Below, in pieces: positions 42,626 through 53,503 of a DNA stretch of 64,000 bases; the stretch's first letter is position 1; every line of letters starts with the position of its first letter. Under the pieces are notes generated by a model. It had not been told where the DNA came from. It saw only the letters and a list, made by a program, of their open reading frames with translations, and ran no database searches. The position numbers were made by a program, and so were the translations under genes. This DNA comes from an uncultured Paracoccaceae bacterium. GTDB lineage: Bacteria > Pseudomonadota > Alphaproteobacteria > Rhodobacterales > Rhodobacteraceae. The stretch spans positions 1 to 64,000 of the forward strand of contig CANKZJ010000002.1 in assembly GCA_947488605.1 (NCBI GenBank). The letters are read 5' to 3'.

Positions 42626-45600
42626 TTATCCTTGCAGCGACCTCACCCCAACATCCCCTTCAACCCGTGCCTGCATCGCCAGCACGGCTGCATGTGATGC
42701 GGCGGCTGTCGTGAAGTAGGGGATTTTGTCGTAGAGGGCGACGGCACGGATGGAGCGGCTGTCGTCGACCGCGGCGGCCCCTTCGGTGGTGTTGAAGACC
42801 AGTGCGATGTGCCCGTCTTTGAGCCGGTCAACGATGGTCAGCCCGCCTTCGTAGACTTTGTTCACCACTTCGCAATCAATTTGGTTTTCAGTGAGCCAAG
42901 CCGCGGTGCCCCGCGTCGCCACGATGTTGAAACCAAGCTGTCGGAGGGTTTGACCCGCTGCAATCATATCTGCCGTTTTGTCGGCGTCCTTGATCGAGAT
43001 AAACACTGTGCCTTGCGTGGGCAGGTCGGTGCCTGCGCCCATCTGCGCCTTAAGGAACGCACGGGGGAAGGAACGATCCCAGCCCATGACTTCACCCGTT
43101 GACCGCATTTCCGGCCCAAGGATCGTATCGACACCGGGGAAGCGGGCGAAGGGCAAGACCGCCTCTTTCACGCTGAACCACGGGGTGTGCGGGTCGGCGA
43201 GCGTAAAGGCGTCGCCCATGGGCAGCACGTCCATTGGATTTTCGGATGCGGGGTAGGGGTCGCGCAGGGGGAAGTTCGACAGCGGCTCCCCCGCCATCAG
43301 CCGTGCGGCGATGGATGCGATGGCCGAGTCCGTGGCTTTGGCAACGAAGGGCACAGTGCGGGATGCGCGGGGGTTTACCTCGATCAAGTAAACGGTTTCG
43401 TCTTTGACGGCGAATTGGATGTTCATCAGGCCCACGACATTCAGTGCTTTGGCCAGCTTTTCGGTCTGGCTGCGGATTTCAGCGATCATTGCGTCCGATA
43501 GCGAATAGGGCGGCAGGGAACAGGCGCTGTCGCCGGAGTGCACACCCGCCTCTTCGATGTGCTGCATGATGCCTGCAACATGGGTCGCATTGCCGTCTGA
43601 CAGGCAATCCACGTCAACTTCGACGGCACCAGAGAGGTAGCTGTCGAGCAGAACGGGGCTTTTGCCGGAAACGACCACGGCCTCGGAGATGTAGCGGCGC
43701 AACTGGTCCATATCGCGCACGATTTCCATGGCGCGCCCGCCCAGAACGAATGAGGGACGGATGACGAGTGGGAAACCGATGCCTTCGGCGATGTCGAGCG
43801 CCTGTTGATCGGTGGAGGCGATGCCGTTGACGGGCTGGCGTAGGCCGAGGTCTTGGACAAGCTTTTGAAAGCGCTCGCGATCTTCGGCGAGATCAATGGC
43901 GTCGGGTGTGGTGCCAAGGATCGGAATGCCTGCGTCGTGAAGCGAGTTGGCGAGTTTCAGCGGGGTTTGCCCGCCGAATTGCACGATGACGCCGTGGAGT
44001 GTGCCGTTATCTTGTTCGACACGCAGGATTTCCATGACGTGTTCGAAGGTCAGTGGCTCGAAATAGAGGCGGTCGGATGTGTCATAATCGGTTGAAACCG
44101 TTTCTGGGTTGCAGTTGATCATGATCGTCTCGTACCCCTGATCGGTCAGGGCGAAACAGGCGTGGCAGCAGCAATAATCGAACTCGATACCTTGGCCGAT
44201 GCGGTTGGGACCACCACCTAGGATGACGACTTTCTTGCGGTTTGAGGGCCGTGCTTCGCATTCCGCGTCGCCCATCACGGGGCTCTCGTAAGTGGAATAC
44301 ATGTAAGGCGTTTGGGCCTCAAATTCGGCAGCACAAGTGTCGATCCGTTTGAAGACGGCGTTGACGCCAAGGTTGCGCCGGGCGCGGCGCACTTGATCTT
44401 CGGTCCGGCCAGTGAGGGTGGCGAGGCGTGCGTCAGTGAAGCCGTACATTTTGACTGTGCGCAGTCCGTCTTCGGTGACGGGCAGGCCGTTTGATTTGAT
44501 CTCTGCTTCCATGTCGATGATCTCGCGGATACGGGCCAAGAACCATGGGTCAAATTTGGTAACCGCAAAGATGTCGTCGTCGGTGAGGCCGTGACGCATC
44601 GCTTGCGCGATGACGCGGATGCGGTCCGGCGTTTGTTTGGCCAGCGCTTTGGTAATCGCGGCGGCGTCAGGTGCGCCGGGGATGTCGATGTCGTCGAAAC
44701 CGGTCAGGCCAGTTTCCATCGAGGCGAGCGCTTTTTGCATGGATTCGTGGAAGGTCCGGCCAATGGCCATTGCCTCGCCCACAGATTTCATGGCGGTTGT
44801 CAGGTGCGGTTCAGAGCCTGCGAATTTCTCGAATGCGAAGCGTGGGATTTTGGTGACGACGTAGTCGATTGTCGGCTCGAACGATGCCGGCGTGACGCCG
44901 GTGATGTCGTTGTCCAACTCGTCCAATGTGTAACCAACCGCAAGCTTGGCCGCGATTTTTGCAATCGGGAAACCCGTCGCTTTGGACGCCAGTGCAGATG
45001 AGCGTGACACGCGCGGGTTCATCTCAATCACGACCATGCGTCCGTCGTCAGGGTTCACGGCCCATTGCACGTTTGAACCACCAGTTTCGACCCCGATTTC
45101 GCGTAACACATTGATAGAGTGCGTGCGCATGATCTGGTATTCTTTGTCTGTCAGTGTCAGCGCAGGGGCGACGGTGATGCTGTCGCCGGTATGCACGCCC
45201 ATCGGATCCACGTTTTCGATGGCGCAGACGATAATCGCATTGTCAGCTTTGTCGCGCACGACCTCCATCTCGAACTCTTTCCAGCCGAGCAAGGATTCGT
45301 CGACGAGGATTTGTCCAACTGGCGATGCTTCCATGCCGGTGCGGCAATAGTATTCGTATTCTTCGCGGTTATACGCCACGCCGCCGCCAGTGCCGCCGAG
45401 GGTGAAGGCGGGGCGTATGATCGCGGGCAGACCGACGTATTCGATGGCGTCGATGGCCAGTTGCAAGCCCGCTTTGATATCGCGTTTGCTTCCCAATTCC
45501 GGGGCGGTGATGATTGTGGCTTTGGGGTTTTCGATCCCCAAACGGTCCATCGCCTCGCGGAAGAGCTTGCGATCTTCGGCCATTTCGATCGCTTCGCGCT

Positions 45601-45955
45601 TGGCACCGATCATTTCGACGTTGTACTTTTCCAGCACGCCCATGTCGGCGAGCGCAAGTGAAGTGTTCAGGCCTGTTTGCCCACCCATCGTGGGCAGCAA
45701 AGCATCGGGGCGTTCTTTTTCGATGATTTTGGCGACGACTTCGGGGGTGATCGGCTCAATATAGGTGGCATCTGCCAACCCCGGGTCTGTCATGATTGTC
45801 GCGGGGTTCGAGTTGACGAGGATGACGCGGTAGCCCTCTTCGCGCAAGGCCTTGCAGGCCTGTGCGCCGGAGTAGTCAAATTCGCAGGCCTGGCCAATAA
45901 TAATGGGGCCCGCGCCGATAATCATGATCGACTGGATGTCGGTGCGCTTTGGCAT
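42626..45955 (-). CDS. carB: Carbamoyl-phosphate synthase large subunit
   Basis: 1109 residues, two tandem carbamoyl-phosphate synthase halves. It makes carbamoyl phosphate for pyrimidines and arginine. First half: [32 protein letters not shown]; second half: [34 protein letters not shown]-terminal MGS-like regulatory domain ([17 protein letters not shown]). Complete. carA is not nearby. Confidence 0.96.
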   Translation of the reverse strand: MPKRTDIQSIMIIGAGPIIIGQACEFDYSGAQACKALREEGYRVILVNSNPATIMTDPGLADATYIEPITPEVVAKIIEKERPDALLPTMGGQTGLNTSLALADMGVLEKYNVEMIGAKREAIEMAEDRKLFREAMDRLGIENPKATIITAPELGSKRDIKAGLQLAIDAIEYVGLPAIIRPAFTLGGTGGGVAYNREEYEYYCRTGMEASPVGQILVDESLLGWKEFEMEVVRDKADNAIIVCAIENVDPMGVHTGDSITVAPALTLTDKEYQIMRTHSINVLREIGVETGGSNVQWAVNPDDGRMVVIEMNPRVSRSSALASKATGFPIAKIAAKLAVGYTLDELDNDITGVTPASFEPTIDYVVTKIPRFAFEKFAGSEPHLTTAMKSVGEAMAIGRTFHESMQKALASMETGLTGFDDIDIPGAPDAAAITKALAKQTPDRIRVIAQAMRHGLTDDDIFAVTKFDPWFLARIREIIDMEAEIKSNGLPVTEDGLRTVKMYGFTDARLATLTGRTEDQVRRARRNLGVNAVFKRIDTCAAEFEAQTPYMYSTYESPVMGDAECEARPSNRKKVVILGGGPNRIGQGIEFDYCCCHACFALTDQGYETIMINCNPETVSTDYDTSDRLYFEPLTFEHVMEILRVEQDNGTLHGVIVQFGGQTPLKLANSLHDAGIPILGTTPDAIDLAEDRERFQKLVQDLGLRQPVNGIASTDQQALDIAEGIGFPLVIRPSFVLGGRAMEIVRDMDQLRRYISEAVVVSGKSPVLLDSYLSGAVEVDVDCLSDGNATHVAGIMQHIEEAGVHSGDSACSLPPYSLSDAMIAEIRSQTEKLAKALNVVGLMNIQFAVKDETVYLIEVNPRASRTVPFVAKATDSAIASIAARLMAGEPLSNFPLRDPYPASENPMDVLPMGDAFTLADPHTPWFSVKEAVLPFARFPGVDTILGPEMRSTGEVMGWDRSFPRAFLKAQMGAGTDLPTQGTVFISIKDADKTADMIAAGQTLRQLGFNIVATRGTAAWLTENQIDCEVVNKVYEGGLTIVDRLKDGHIALVFNTTEGAAAVDDSRSIRAVALYDKIPYFTTAAASHAAVLAMQARVEGDVGVRSLQG

Positions 45956-46022
45956 GGCTGTGCCCCCTTATTTGCAAATTGTCGTGGGTTATAGGGATGG
46001 CGCGGTCAGGCGCAAGGGCCAG

Positions 46023-46045
46023 ATCAAATTTGCAGGAAATTTGAT
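46023..46045. repeat. Hairpin next to the extragenic repeat
   Basis: ATCAAATTT and AAATTTGAT arms with a GCAGG loop, ending exactly where the second copy of the 33-nt repeat begins. Likely part of the same extragenic element. Confidence 0.6.
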
Positions 46046-46078
46046 GCCTCCGGCGGGAGTATTTTGGGCAAGATGATG
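46046..46078 (+). repeat. 33-nt extragenic repeat, copy 2
   Basis: Identical to 37577-37609 and in the same orientation. Here it lies in the divergent region between carB and aspS, directly after a hairpin, rather than between convergent ends. Confidence 0.8.
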
Positions 46079-46145
46079 AGGAATGGTTGACTTCGCGCGG
46101 GCAAAGGGGTGTATCGGGCCGACATTCGCCTTGAGGACTTGATCT

Positions 46146-47999
46146 ATGCACGCTTACCGCAGCCACACCTGTGCCGAACTGACCGCCGCCAATGTTGGCG
46201 AAACTGTCCGCCTGTCCGGATGGGTGAACCGGGTACGTGATCACGGTGGTATCTTGTTTATCGATCTGCGCGATCACTACGGTATTACGCAGGTGCTTTG
46301 TGATCCTGACTCGGCCGCGTTTGCGGATGTCGAAAAGGTGCGGTCAGAATGGTGTATCCGCATTGATGGCGAGGTGAAGGCCCGGGCACCTGAGTTGGTG
46401 AACGCCAAGCTGCCAACCGGTGAGGTTGAGGTGTTTATCCGCGGGATCGAAGTGCTGGGCGCGTCCAAAGAACTGCCGCTGATGGTGTTTGGTGATCAGG
46501 AATATCCTGAGGAAACCCGCCTGAAGTACCGCTATCTGGACCTGCGCCGCGAGGCGATGCAGGACAATATGAAACTGCGTTCTGATGTTGTGGCCTCTAT
46601 GCGTCGTCGCATGTGGGATGGTGGTTTCCGTGAATTTCAGACGCCGATTATTACGGCGTCGTCGCCTGAGGGCGCGCGCGACTTTCTGGTGCCGTCCCGT
46701 TTGCACCCCGGCAAGTTTTACGCCCTGCCGCAGGCCCCGCAGCAGTTCAAGCAGCTGATCATGGTGTCGGGGTATGACAAGTATTTCCAGATTGCACCGT
46801 GTTTCCGTGATGAAGACCCGCGCGCGGACCGCTCGCCCACGGATTTCTATCAGTTGGATTTAGAGATGTCCTTTGTTGAGCAGCAGGATGTGTTTGATAC
46901 CATCCAGCCAGTGATTACAGGTATTTTCGAAGAGTTTGGAAAAGGCCGCGCTGTTGACCAGACGTGGGAGCAGATTTCTTATCGCGATGCTGCTTTGTGG
47001 TACGGGTCAGACAAGCCGGACTTGCGTAACCCGATTAAAATGCAGGTTGTATCAGAGCATTTTGCCGGATCTGGTTTTGCGATTTTCGCGAAGCTGCTGG
47101 AGCAAGAGGGCACTGAGGTCCGCGCTATTCCCGCACCGACTGGCGGCAGCCGTAAGTTTTGTGACCGGATGAATGCATTTGCGCAGAAAGAAGGCTTGCC
47201 CGGTATGGGCTATATCTTCTGGCGCGAAAAGACAGCGGATGCTGTGGCGCAAGAGCTGGGTATTTCTGTGAAAGAGGCGCAAGCCAAGCTGAAATCAGGC
47301 GAGGTTGAAGGTGGTATGGAGGCGGCTGGACCGCTGGCCAAGAACATCGGACCTGAACGGACCGAAGCGATCCGCCAACAGCTTGGCCTTGGCCTTGGTG
47401 ATGCGGCATTCTTCCTTGGTGGTAAGCCGAAAGCGTTTGAAGGTGTGGCTGGAAAGGCCCGCAACGTCATTGGTGAAGAGCTGGGTTTGACTGACCTGAA
47501 CCGTTTTGCCTTTGCATGGATCGTGGATTTCCCGATTTATGAGCAGGACGAAGAGACAGGCAAGATTGATTTTGAGCATAATCCGTTTTCAATGCCGCAA
47601 GGCGGAATGGAGGCGTTGCAGGGTGATCCGCTTAAGGTGCTTGGTTATCAATATGATCTGGCCTGCAACGGCTATGAGTTGGTGTCTGGTGCGATCCGGA
47701 ACCATCGCCCCGAGATTATGTTCAAAGCGTTCGAGATTGCCGGATATGGCGAAGACGAAGTGAACAAGCGTTTTGGCGGTATGGTGAATGCGTTTCAATA
47801 TGGCGCGCCGCCCCACGGTGGATGTGCCGCTGGTATCGACCGGATCGTGATGTTGCTGGCGGATGCGTCAAACATCCGCGAGGTCATCATGTTCCCGATG
47901 AACCAACGTGCCGAAGACCTGATGATGGATGCGCCGAGCGAGCCGCAGAACGAACAGATGCGCGAATTGCGTCTGCGCGTTCTGCCACCCGAAAGCTAA
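46146..47999 (+). CDS. aspS: Aspartyl-tRNA synthetase
   Basis: 617 residues, class II synthetase. N-terminal OB fold ([24 protein letters not shown]), motif 2 [24 protein letters not shown], bacterial GAD insertion in the middle and motif 3 [17 protein letters not shown]. In alphaproteobacteria this enzyme is often non-discriminating, also charging tRNA-Asn, which the sequence alone does not settle. Stop overlaps the response-regulator stop by 4 bases. Confidence 0.96.
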   Translation: MHAYRSHTCAELTAANVGETVRLSGWVNRVRDHGGILFIDLRDHYGITQVLCDPDSAAFADVEKVRSEWCIRIDGEVKARAPELVNAKLPTGEVEVFIRGIEVLGASKELPLMVFGDQEYPEETRLKYRYLDLRREAMQDNMKLRSDVVASMRRRMWDGGFREFQTPIITASSPEGARDFLVPSRLHPGKFYALPQAPQQFKQLIMVSGYDKYFQIAPCFRDEDPRADRSPTDFYQLDLEMSFVEQQDVFDTIQPVITGIFEEFGKGRAVDQTWEQISYRDAALWYGSDKPDLRNPIKMQVVSEHFAGSGFAIFAKLLEQEGTEVRAIPAPTGGSRKFCDRMNAFAQKEGLPGMGYIFWREKTADAVAQELGISVKEAQAKLKSGEVEGGMEAAGPLAKNIGPERTEAIRQQLGLGLGDAAFFLGGKPKAFEGVAGKARNVIGEELGLTDLNRFAFAWIVDFPIYEQDEETGKIDFEHNPFSMPQGGMEALQGDPLKVLGYQYDLACNGYELVSGAIRNHRPEIMFKAFEIAGYGEDEVNKRFGGMVNAFQYGAPPHGGCAAGIDRIVMLLADASNIREVIMFPMNQRAEDLMMDAPSEPQNEQMRELRLRVLPPES

Positions 48000-48712
48000 A
48001 TCGGTCCGACTGCCGCGATCCGCGTTTCGACCATTTCCGAGAGTGTTGCGACGTCCTGTGCGGGGTTGCGACCGGAATCCCGCGTTTGTGCAAGCGTAGT
48101 AACTGCAGCATCTAGATCGTGGTCTTTTGCGCTGCGCGCCACGCCGCCAAGGAATTGCGTCACATAGTCAAGCGAGCCTTCTTCGTCTTTTTCCTTGAGT
48201 ATTTGAGCAACAAGGCTGAGGTCATCGCGGTAAGCGATACGGTCGGGCAGGATTGTTTCATCTGACATGATCCGCGGGCTTGGCGGTTGTCGCTCTGCGG
48301 GTAGATGCGCCAGAATTGCAGACTGGAACGCAAAAAGGCCGTTGATTGGTTTGGTCATGAAACCGTCTGCACCGGCGTCCATGACTGCGGCCTCTGCGTC
48401 GGGGTCACCACTGATACCAAGGATCACGTCAATGCGCGGTGCGACCTCTGTCACGCTACGCAGCAGCGCCGCGCCAGACCCATCTGGAAGACCTACATCA
48501 ACGAGAAGGATATTCGGCCTGTAGATCGCCAGATGTCTGTGGGCATTTTCTAAGCTGTCCGCGCGTCTGATGCGCGCACCGGACCGCAGGCACATCAGGC
48601 GTAATGCCTCGCTGGCAAAGCGGCTATCCTCGACGACAAGTACGGTGAGACCCAGCAATGGGCGGCGTGCCGTTGGCGCACGGGTGAAGAGAAGGTCATC
48701 AAGCGTATCCAT
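47996..48712 (-). CDS. Response regulator (REC domain) with unknown C-terminal part
   Basis: 238 residues. REC domain at about residues 20-145: [14 protein letters not shown] with acidic pocket, phosphoacceptor Asp in [13 protein letters not shown] and conserved Lys in [10 protein letters not shown]. The following 90 residues are helical without a recognised output domain; the end could be Hpt-like but no histidine block is clear. No kinase adjacent. ATG at 48712 preferred to 48745. Confidence 0.82.
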   Translation of the reverse strand: MDTLDDLLFTRAPTARRPLLGLTVLVVEDSRFASEALRLMCLRSGARIRRADSLENAHRHLAIYRPNILLVDVGLPDGSGAALLRSVTEVAPRIDVILGISGDPDAEAAVMDAGADGFMTKPINGLFAFQSAILAHLPAERQPPSPRIMSDETILPDRIAYRDDLSLVAQILKEKDEEGSLDYVTQFLGGVARSAKDHDLDAAVTTLAQTRDSGRNPAQDVATLSEMVETRIAAVGPI

Positions 48713-48839
48713 TGTGATTCGTCCCATTGATTGCAGAAGTGTCATTCAAAGCAGGACGAGGTGAACAGTTCCTTAACGCAGACGTCCGTTGCACCTTAAG
48801 ATGTCAGACGGCATAAGACCGAAAAAAGGAGAATGGCAT

Positions 48840-49244
48840 ATGATCGGTCGTCTTAATCACGTTGCAATTGCAGTTCCTGATTTGGAAGCGGCAAGCGCGC
48901 AATATCGCACCATGTTGGGTGCTGATGTAGGTGCGCCGCAGGACGAGCCGGACCACGGTGTCACGGTTGTTTTCATCGCGTTGCCCAACACGAAGATCGA
49001 ATTGCTTTATCCTTTGGGAGAGAACTCTCCTATTCAGGCGTTCTTAGATAAGAACCCGTCGGGTGGTATGCATCACGTGTGTTACGAGGTGGATGATATC
49101 TTTGCCGCGCGTGATCACTTGCTGGCCGAAGGTGCACGCGTGCTGGGCGGTGGCGAGCCAAAGATCGGCGCGCACGGCAAACCGGTGCTGTTTTTACATC
49201 CCAAGGATTTTAACGGCTGTTTGGTCGAGCTTGAACAGGTATGA
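48840..49244 (+). CDS. mce: Methylmalonyl-CoA epimerase
   Basis: 134 residues, vicinal-oxygen-chelate fold. IGRLNHVAIAVPDLEAA, IELLYPLGENSPI, GGMHHVCYEVDDI and the C-terminal FLHPKDFNGCLVELEQ hold the metal ligands. It interconverts methylmalonyl-CoA epimers in propionate metabolism. A strong AAGGAG precedes the ATG at 48840. The mutase is not nearby. Confidence 0.92.
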   Translation: MIGRLNHVAIAVPDLEAASAQYRTMLGADVGAPQDEPDHGVTVVFIALPNTKIELLYPLGENSPIQAFLDKNPSGGMHHVCYEVDDIFAARDHLLAEGARVLGGGEPKIGAHGKPVLFLHPKDFNGCLVELEQV

Positions 49245-49309
49245 TCCCTTGCCCTGCGCCTGAAACGGCGTATCTGACTAACAAACGTAATCTATAAGGA
49301 TAACGCCCC

Positions 49310-49597
49310 GTGGGTCCTGTTTCTGGTCTTGTACTTTTTGCCGTCATTTGGACGCTTGTCTTCTTCGTCGTACTGCCGCTGCGTTTGCAAACCCAAGGCG
49401 AAGCAGGTGAGGTCGTGCCGGGCACGCATGCATCATCGCCCGCGAATTTCGACATCAAACGAAAAGCCAAAGTGACGACAATGTGGGCATTTCCCATCTG
49501 GCTGGTGATTGCAGGCACGATCCTGTCTGGTGCGGTCACGGTGCGCGATATTGACTGGTTCGACAGGATGTCGACGCCCGAGGTCAGTCGCGACTGA
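49310..49597 (+). CDS. DUF1467 family membrane protein
   Basis: 95 residues with two transmembrane helices (LVLFAVIWTLVFFVVLPLRL and MWAFPIWLVIAGTILSG) and the typical LPLRLQTQGEAGEVVPGTHASSP-type loop of DUF1467. GTG start with AAGGA upstream. It follows the epimerase, the usual partner in alphaproteobacteria. Overlaps the convergent next gene by 14 bases. Confidence 0.85.
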   Translation: MGPVSGLVLFAVIWTLVFFVVLPLRLQTQGEAGEVVPGTHASSPANFDIKRKAKVTTMWAFPIWLVIAGTILSGAVTVRDIDWFDRMSTPEVSRD

Positions 49598-50273
49598 TTG
49601 CATGATAAAGGTGCGTGAAGGTCGCAGCACCTAAGATCGGTATAATCAAGTTGATCAGTGGAAACGAAAGCGGGACCGCCATGAGGCACCCGGCCAGCCA
49701 GATCTTTCCATTGTGTTGCTTGCGCAGTTCTTTTGCGGCCACGCGCCCAATTCTACGCATTGCGGCCAACTGGAAATACTCCCGCCCCAGTAAAAATCCG
49801 TTGAGCGCATAGAAGATGAAGATCGCGGCGAACGGGAATATTGCGTAAAGCAGAAATGCGAATATGTTTGCTGCGACGAGGACGCCCAAGAAATTCACCG
49901 TATCGCGCAATCCATCCGTAAAGCTGACCTTTGGGACATCGGGCAGTTGTGCAAAATGTTTGTCTTCGACGGCTTGTGCGACCTCGTCCAAGAACAGCGA
50001 TGTGATCGCAGAGGCCACGGGGACCATCAAGAATATTGACATGATGAGCACCAAACCGAGTGACCCCCAGCCAAGCAGGTCGCCCAGCCATGTCACCTCA
50101 CCGACGCCGGGCAGGGTGATGGGTTCCTGAGTAAGAACTTCGATCAACCATAAAAGCCCGGCGTATATGCCGATAAGCAATGCGATTGTGAGGCCAATAC
50201 CACGCCATAATACACTACGAAAACGTGGATCGGGTAGTTGCGCGAGGGCTTTTAAGAAAGACGCAAGGATCAT
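49584..50273 (-). CDS. EI24/CysZ-like integral membrane protein
   Basis: 229 residues with about four transmembrane helices. AQLPDPRFRSVLWRGIGLT near the start and FLLGREYFQLAAMRR with LRKQHNGKIWLAGCL later are typical of the EI24 domain family, which includes the sulfate transporter CysZ. Sulfate uptake cannot be claimed without neighbours. ATG overlaps the nitroreductase stop by 4 bases. Confidence 0.8.
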   Translation of the reverse strand: MILASFLKALAQLPDPRFRSVLWRGIGLTIALLIGIYAGLLWLIEVLTQEPITLPGVGEVTWLGDLLGWGSLGLVLIMSIFLMVPVASAITSLFLDEVAQAVEDKHFAQLPDVPKVSFTDGLRDTVNFLGVLVAANIFAFLLYAIFPFAAIFIFYALNGFLLGREYFQLAAMRRIGRVAAKELRKQHNGKIWLAGCLMAVPLSFPLINLIIPILGAATFTHLYHAISRD

Positions 50274-50848
50274 GTGTTCATCCAAGTCGTGATGTTGTGC
50301 AGGTCGGGGCGCGGGCGTTCGGGCGGGGCGTTGGTTTCAGTGCCCAGATGAATGAAACCCGCCACGGTTTCGTGGTCTTCCAACCCTAACCCGTCACGCA
50401 CAAAAGCGCGATCATGACTGGCCCAACCAGACAGCCAATTAGCGCCCCACCCCGCAGCAAGTCCTGCATTGACCAAAGCCAAACAGACGGCACCTGCGGA
50501 ATAAATCTGTTCGATCTGCGGGATTTTTGGTGAAGGTTTGGGGCTGCTGATGACGGCGATTGCCAGATCAGCATTGGCGTATTGATCATAGGCCTTGGTG
50601 ATTTTATCCGCTTCAATTTCAAGAGCTTGCCCGCGTTCAGGCACCATTGTGGCCAGTCTTTGAAGAGCAGGTTTTGTCAGGATAATAAAGCGCCAAGGCT
50701 CTAACTTGCCATGATCAGGGGTGCGGGCGGCCGCCGTCAGTAGCCGCGTGACCTCGGACTGATCGGGGACCGGTGTCGTCAGTGTTTTTGCAGGTCGCGA
50801 CCGGCGCGTCATGAGGAAATCAAACGCGGCGGGGTTGGGGGTTGGCAT
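50270..50848 (-). CDS. Nitroreductase family protein
   Basis: 192 residues, FMN-dependent fold of the nitroreductase family. FDFLMTRRSRPAKTL, the family's TRSPDHGKLEPWRF-type block (here ARTPDHGKLEPWRFIIL) and GWGANWLSGWASHD near the C-terminus. ATG at 50848. Translationally coupled to the EI24 gene. Substrate unknown. Confidence 0.88.
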   Translation of the reverse strand: MPTPNPAAFDFLMTRRSRPAKTLTTPVPDQSEVTRLLTAAARTPDHGKLEPWRFIILTKPALQRLATMVPERGQALEIEADKITKAYDQYANADLAIAVISSPKPSPKIPQIEQIYSAGAVCLALVNAGLAAGWGANWLSGWASHDRAFVRDGLGLEDHETVAGFIHLGTETNAPPERPRPDLHNITTWMNT

Positions 50849-50921
50849 GGTCGTCTCCTGCGAAGTTACGCCCAACAGATAGGGGCTGCGTCCGACCGTG
50901 ACAACCAACCCAGAAAGGATG

Positions 50922-52019
50922 CTAAAGGGTTGCGCTGATGTCGTTCAACCAGCTGTCCAGGAAAGCATCAAACCGGGCGTCGGGCTGGCGTAAGGGAAAG
51001 ACTTCGGCAAAGGGGTCAGGTGCTGTGATATCGCTGCCAGACAATTCCTGCAAAGCGGCGTGCCCACAGAACGGCACGTAGGTTTCTGAATATCCGCCTT
51101 CATGTACCAAAACGAGGCGTCCGCCACAGACATCTTGGGCCAGCGTCATGACTTGCCGCGTCATCATGGCAAAGGTTTCGGCGGTGGCGAGCATCCGGCC
51201 CAAAGGATCATTTGCGGCGGCATCGAAGCCGCAGGCGATGATCACGATATCGGGTGCGAAATCGCGGATCGCGGGCAGGGCAAGGCGGTCCATCGCGGCC
51301 AGGTATCCGCTGTGGCCGGTGCCAGGTGGCAGCGGAATGTTGAGGTTGTATCCAACGCCATCCCCAGAGCCGCGGTCGGTACAAGCGCCTGTGTCCATTG
51401 GGTAATTGCGATCTTGGTGCAAGGACACGGTCAGGACATCACTGCGATCATAAAACACGGCTTCGGTGCCGTTGCCGTGGTGTACGTCCCAGTCCAACAC
51501 CGCAAAGCGTTGGGCTAGACCTGCGGCTTTTGCAGCTTCAATTGCGATGCCGATGTTGTTGAGCAGGCAAAAGCCGTTTGGATAGTCGGGCAAGCAATGA
51601 TGGCCGGGCGGGCGTGACAGGGCGTATGCATTTGCCAGATCGCCTTGCAAAACGGCCTGCACTGCGGCCTTGGCAAGGCCTGCGGATTGTGCGGCTACCT
51701 CGTATCCGCCCGGACCAAAGGGCGTGCGGCGACCTAGTTCACCGCCGCCGGCATCTGAGAGCGATTTGAATTCATCCAGATAGCTGGCCGGATGGACGCG
51801 CAAGAGGTCTTCGCGGGTGGCGGTGGCTGCGCCTTGCATTTGCAACGCACCTGCAAGCCCGGTGACTTCGATCAGGTTTTTCAACCGCCGCTTTGTTTCG
51901 GGGTTTTCGGGCAGTCCGCCATCCAAAGGCTGCACAAGTCCACCAACGGGCAGCATCCCGGCATAGTTTCCACCACCGTGCCAAAAGCAGCGCTCGTCCC
52001 AGAAAAATCCAGTGGTCAT
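50922..52019 (-). CDS. Histone deacetylase-like amidohydrolase
   Basis: 365 residues, class II HDAC / acetoin utilisation / acetylpolyamine amidohydrolase fold. Zinc and catalytic residues in RPPGHHCLPDYPNGFCLLNN, VLDWDVHHGNGTEA and ACGFDAAANDPLGRM. Bacterial members deacetylate polyamines or acyl-lysines. Stand-alone. Confidence 0.9.
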   Translation of the reverse strand: MTTGFFWDERCFWHGGGNYAGMLPVGGLVQPLDGGLPENPETKRRLKNLIEVTGLAGALQMQGAATATREDLLRVHPASYLDEFKSLSDAGGGELGRRTPFGPGGYEVAAQSAGLAKAAVQAVLQGDLANAYALSRPPGHHCLPDYPNGFCLLNNIGIAIEAAKAAGLAQRFAVLDWDVHHGNGTEAVFYDRSDVLTVSLHQDRNYPMDTGACTDRGSGDGVGYNLNIPLPPGTGHSGYLAAMDRLALPAIRDFAPDIVIIACGFDAAANDPLGRMLATAETFAMMTRQVMTLAQDVCGGRLVLVHEGGYSETYVPFCGHAALQELSGSDITAPDPFAEVFPLRQPDARFDAFLDSWLNDISATL

Positions 52020-52043
52020 GGCAGTCCTCTCAATGGCCGCAGG

Positions 52044-52277
52044 TCAGGTTTTGCGGAGCTGATAAATGCCCTCGGGCAGGTCCAACGCAGCCTCGAGATC
52101 GCGCAGTTGAGATAGTGACAGCGTGATCCGCACCACATCATTAATTCGGGGGTCGAACTGCGTGATGGTGATGCAGTCATCAAAGCCGTTGATGACGACA
52201 TCTTCCTTGAGAGGGGCTTTGCCGTCGTCCACCAGGGTGACAACGGTCGCGTCATAGTCGTGCTCTATCGTAAACAT
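52044..52277 (-). CDS. Conserved hypothetical protein, 77 aa
   Basis: A small acidic protein (starts MFTIEHDYDATVVTLVDDGK) without membrane segments or cysteines. Not recognised beyond a feeling that short relatives occur in Rhodobacterales. Located 24 bases upstream of the HDAC-like gene on the same strand, possibly co-transcribed. Confidence 0.65.
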   Translation of the reverse strand: MFTIEHDYDATVVTLVDDGKAPLKEDVVINGFDDCITITQFDPRINDVVRITLSLSQLRDLEAALDLPEGIYQLRKT

Positions 52278-52379
52278 GTCAGCAGCTTAGCCGCCGTTAA
52301 TCTTAAGTGCAATTTTAAGTGGTTTTGACTCAGTTACCGCTGCTAAACGTTAAGGAGTTGGTAACGATTAGGACAGCAA

Positions 52380-53048
52380 ATGCGTTTTTTGCATGCGGTA
52401 TTCATTTTGGCTTTGGCCGCGTGTGGGCAGATCAGTGGAGATGGTCAGGCGCAAAACACGCGCGAGGTCACGCAAATGCAGGCCCATTTTGACTTAGCGG
52501 TCCGCCGTGTGGCACCTGTTGCAGAACGGTGGTGTCACGAACATGCGCCTTTGCGCGATTGCAATTTTCAGATCGCGATTGACACGCGACCGGGATTGGC
52601 GGCGAACGCCAGCCAGTCCTATGCGCCGAATGGTCAACCGGTTTTGACCTTTACTTCTGCAATGATCGCCGAGGCGCGCAACGCAGACGAGCTGGCCTTT
52701 ATCGTCGCCCATGAGGCGGCACATCATATTGCCGGTCATATTCCACGGCTGCGGTTGTTGGCATCAACAGGGGTGGACGCGCCGGATGCACTTGGCTTGT
52801 TTGATGCAGGCGCATCTTTTGGCAGACCAAGCGCCGAAGGTGTGGCGCGGGCGCGTGCCAAGCTCAAAGATTTTGAGTTGGAGGCCGATGCGGTTGGGGC
52901 GCAGATTGCTGCTGAAGCCGGATTTGATCCGATGATCGCTGCTGAAATCCTGCGCCGTATGCCTGATCCGGGTCGTCACCCATCGGGCTCGCATCCTGCC
53001 AATGCTGACCGATTGCGTGCAATCAGATTGGCTGTCGCGGACCGCTAG
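52380..53048 (+). CDS. M48-family metallopeptidase lipoprotein
   Basis: 222 residues. Lipoprotein signal (FLHAVFILALAACG, lipobox LAAC). Zinc motif HEAAHH in VAHEAAHHIAGHI with the third ligand Glu in KDFELEADAVGAQI. M48-type peptidases of this kind act in the periplasm in outer-membrane quality control (BepA-like). ATG at 52380. Confidence 0.88.
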   Translation: MRFLHAVFILALAACGQISGDGQAQNTREVTQMQAHFDLAVRRVAPVAERWCHEHAPLRDCNFQIAIDTRPGLAANASQSYAPNGQPVLTFTSAMIAEARNADELAFIVAHEAAHHIAGHIPRLRLLASTGVDAPDALGLFDAGASFGRPSAEGVARARAKLKDFELEADAVGAQIAAEAGFDPMIAAEILRRMPDPGRHPSGSHPANADRLRAIRLAVADR

Positions 53049-53338
53049 TATTGCAGCTGTGTCTTGGCGAGGTGTCTTTCGCGCAACCGCACGAGGATTG
53101 CGACACATGAAATGCAAATGAAGAAAATCTGGATCATTGCTGCTGCAAGATTAAAGGCATTGGTCAAGCCGACCAAGACCATGCAAGCAGCACATCCGTT
53201 GATAACAAAATAGATGATGCTCTCGGACTTTACGCGCTGAAATGTCAGCATTGTGTAGTTCAGCACGTAAAGCCCGAAGCCAGCGATACCTATGGCATCG
53301 AAAAAAGTGGGACCGTAAAAATCAAAAACACTATCCAT
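53045..53338 (-). CDS. CBU_0592-like small membrane protein
   Basis: 97 residues with three transmembrane helices (GIAGFGLYVLNYTML; FVINGCAACMVLVGL; MIQIFFICISCVAILVRL). The pattern resembles proteins named CBU_0592 family; function unknown. Its stop overlaps the M48 stop by 4 bases. Confidence 0.65.
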   Translation of the reverse strand: MDSVFDFYGPTFFDAIGIAGFGLYVLNYTMLTFQRVKSESIIYFVINGCAACMVLVGLTNAFNLAAAMIQIFFICISCVAILVRLRERHLAKTQLQY

Positions 53339-53503
53339 CGTAATGGTCCAGTACTCATTAATAAGACATTGTTCTTAGGGCTGAAATTTCCCAGTAAGGT
53401 GGTTTTGACACCTTGAGTTAACCTTAGGGAATGAGGACTGTTCTGTCAGGTCAGGCTTTCCTTACCCTAAGGCAGGACGTGCTATTGCGTTGAATTTCGC
53501 AGG

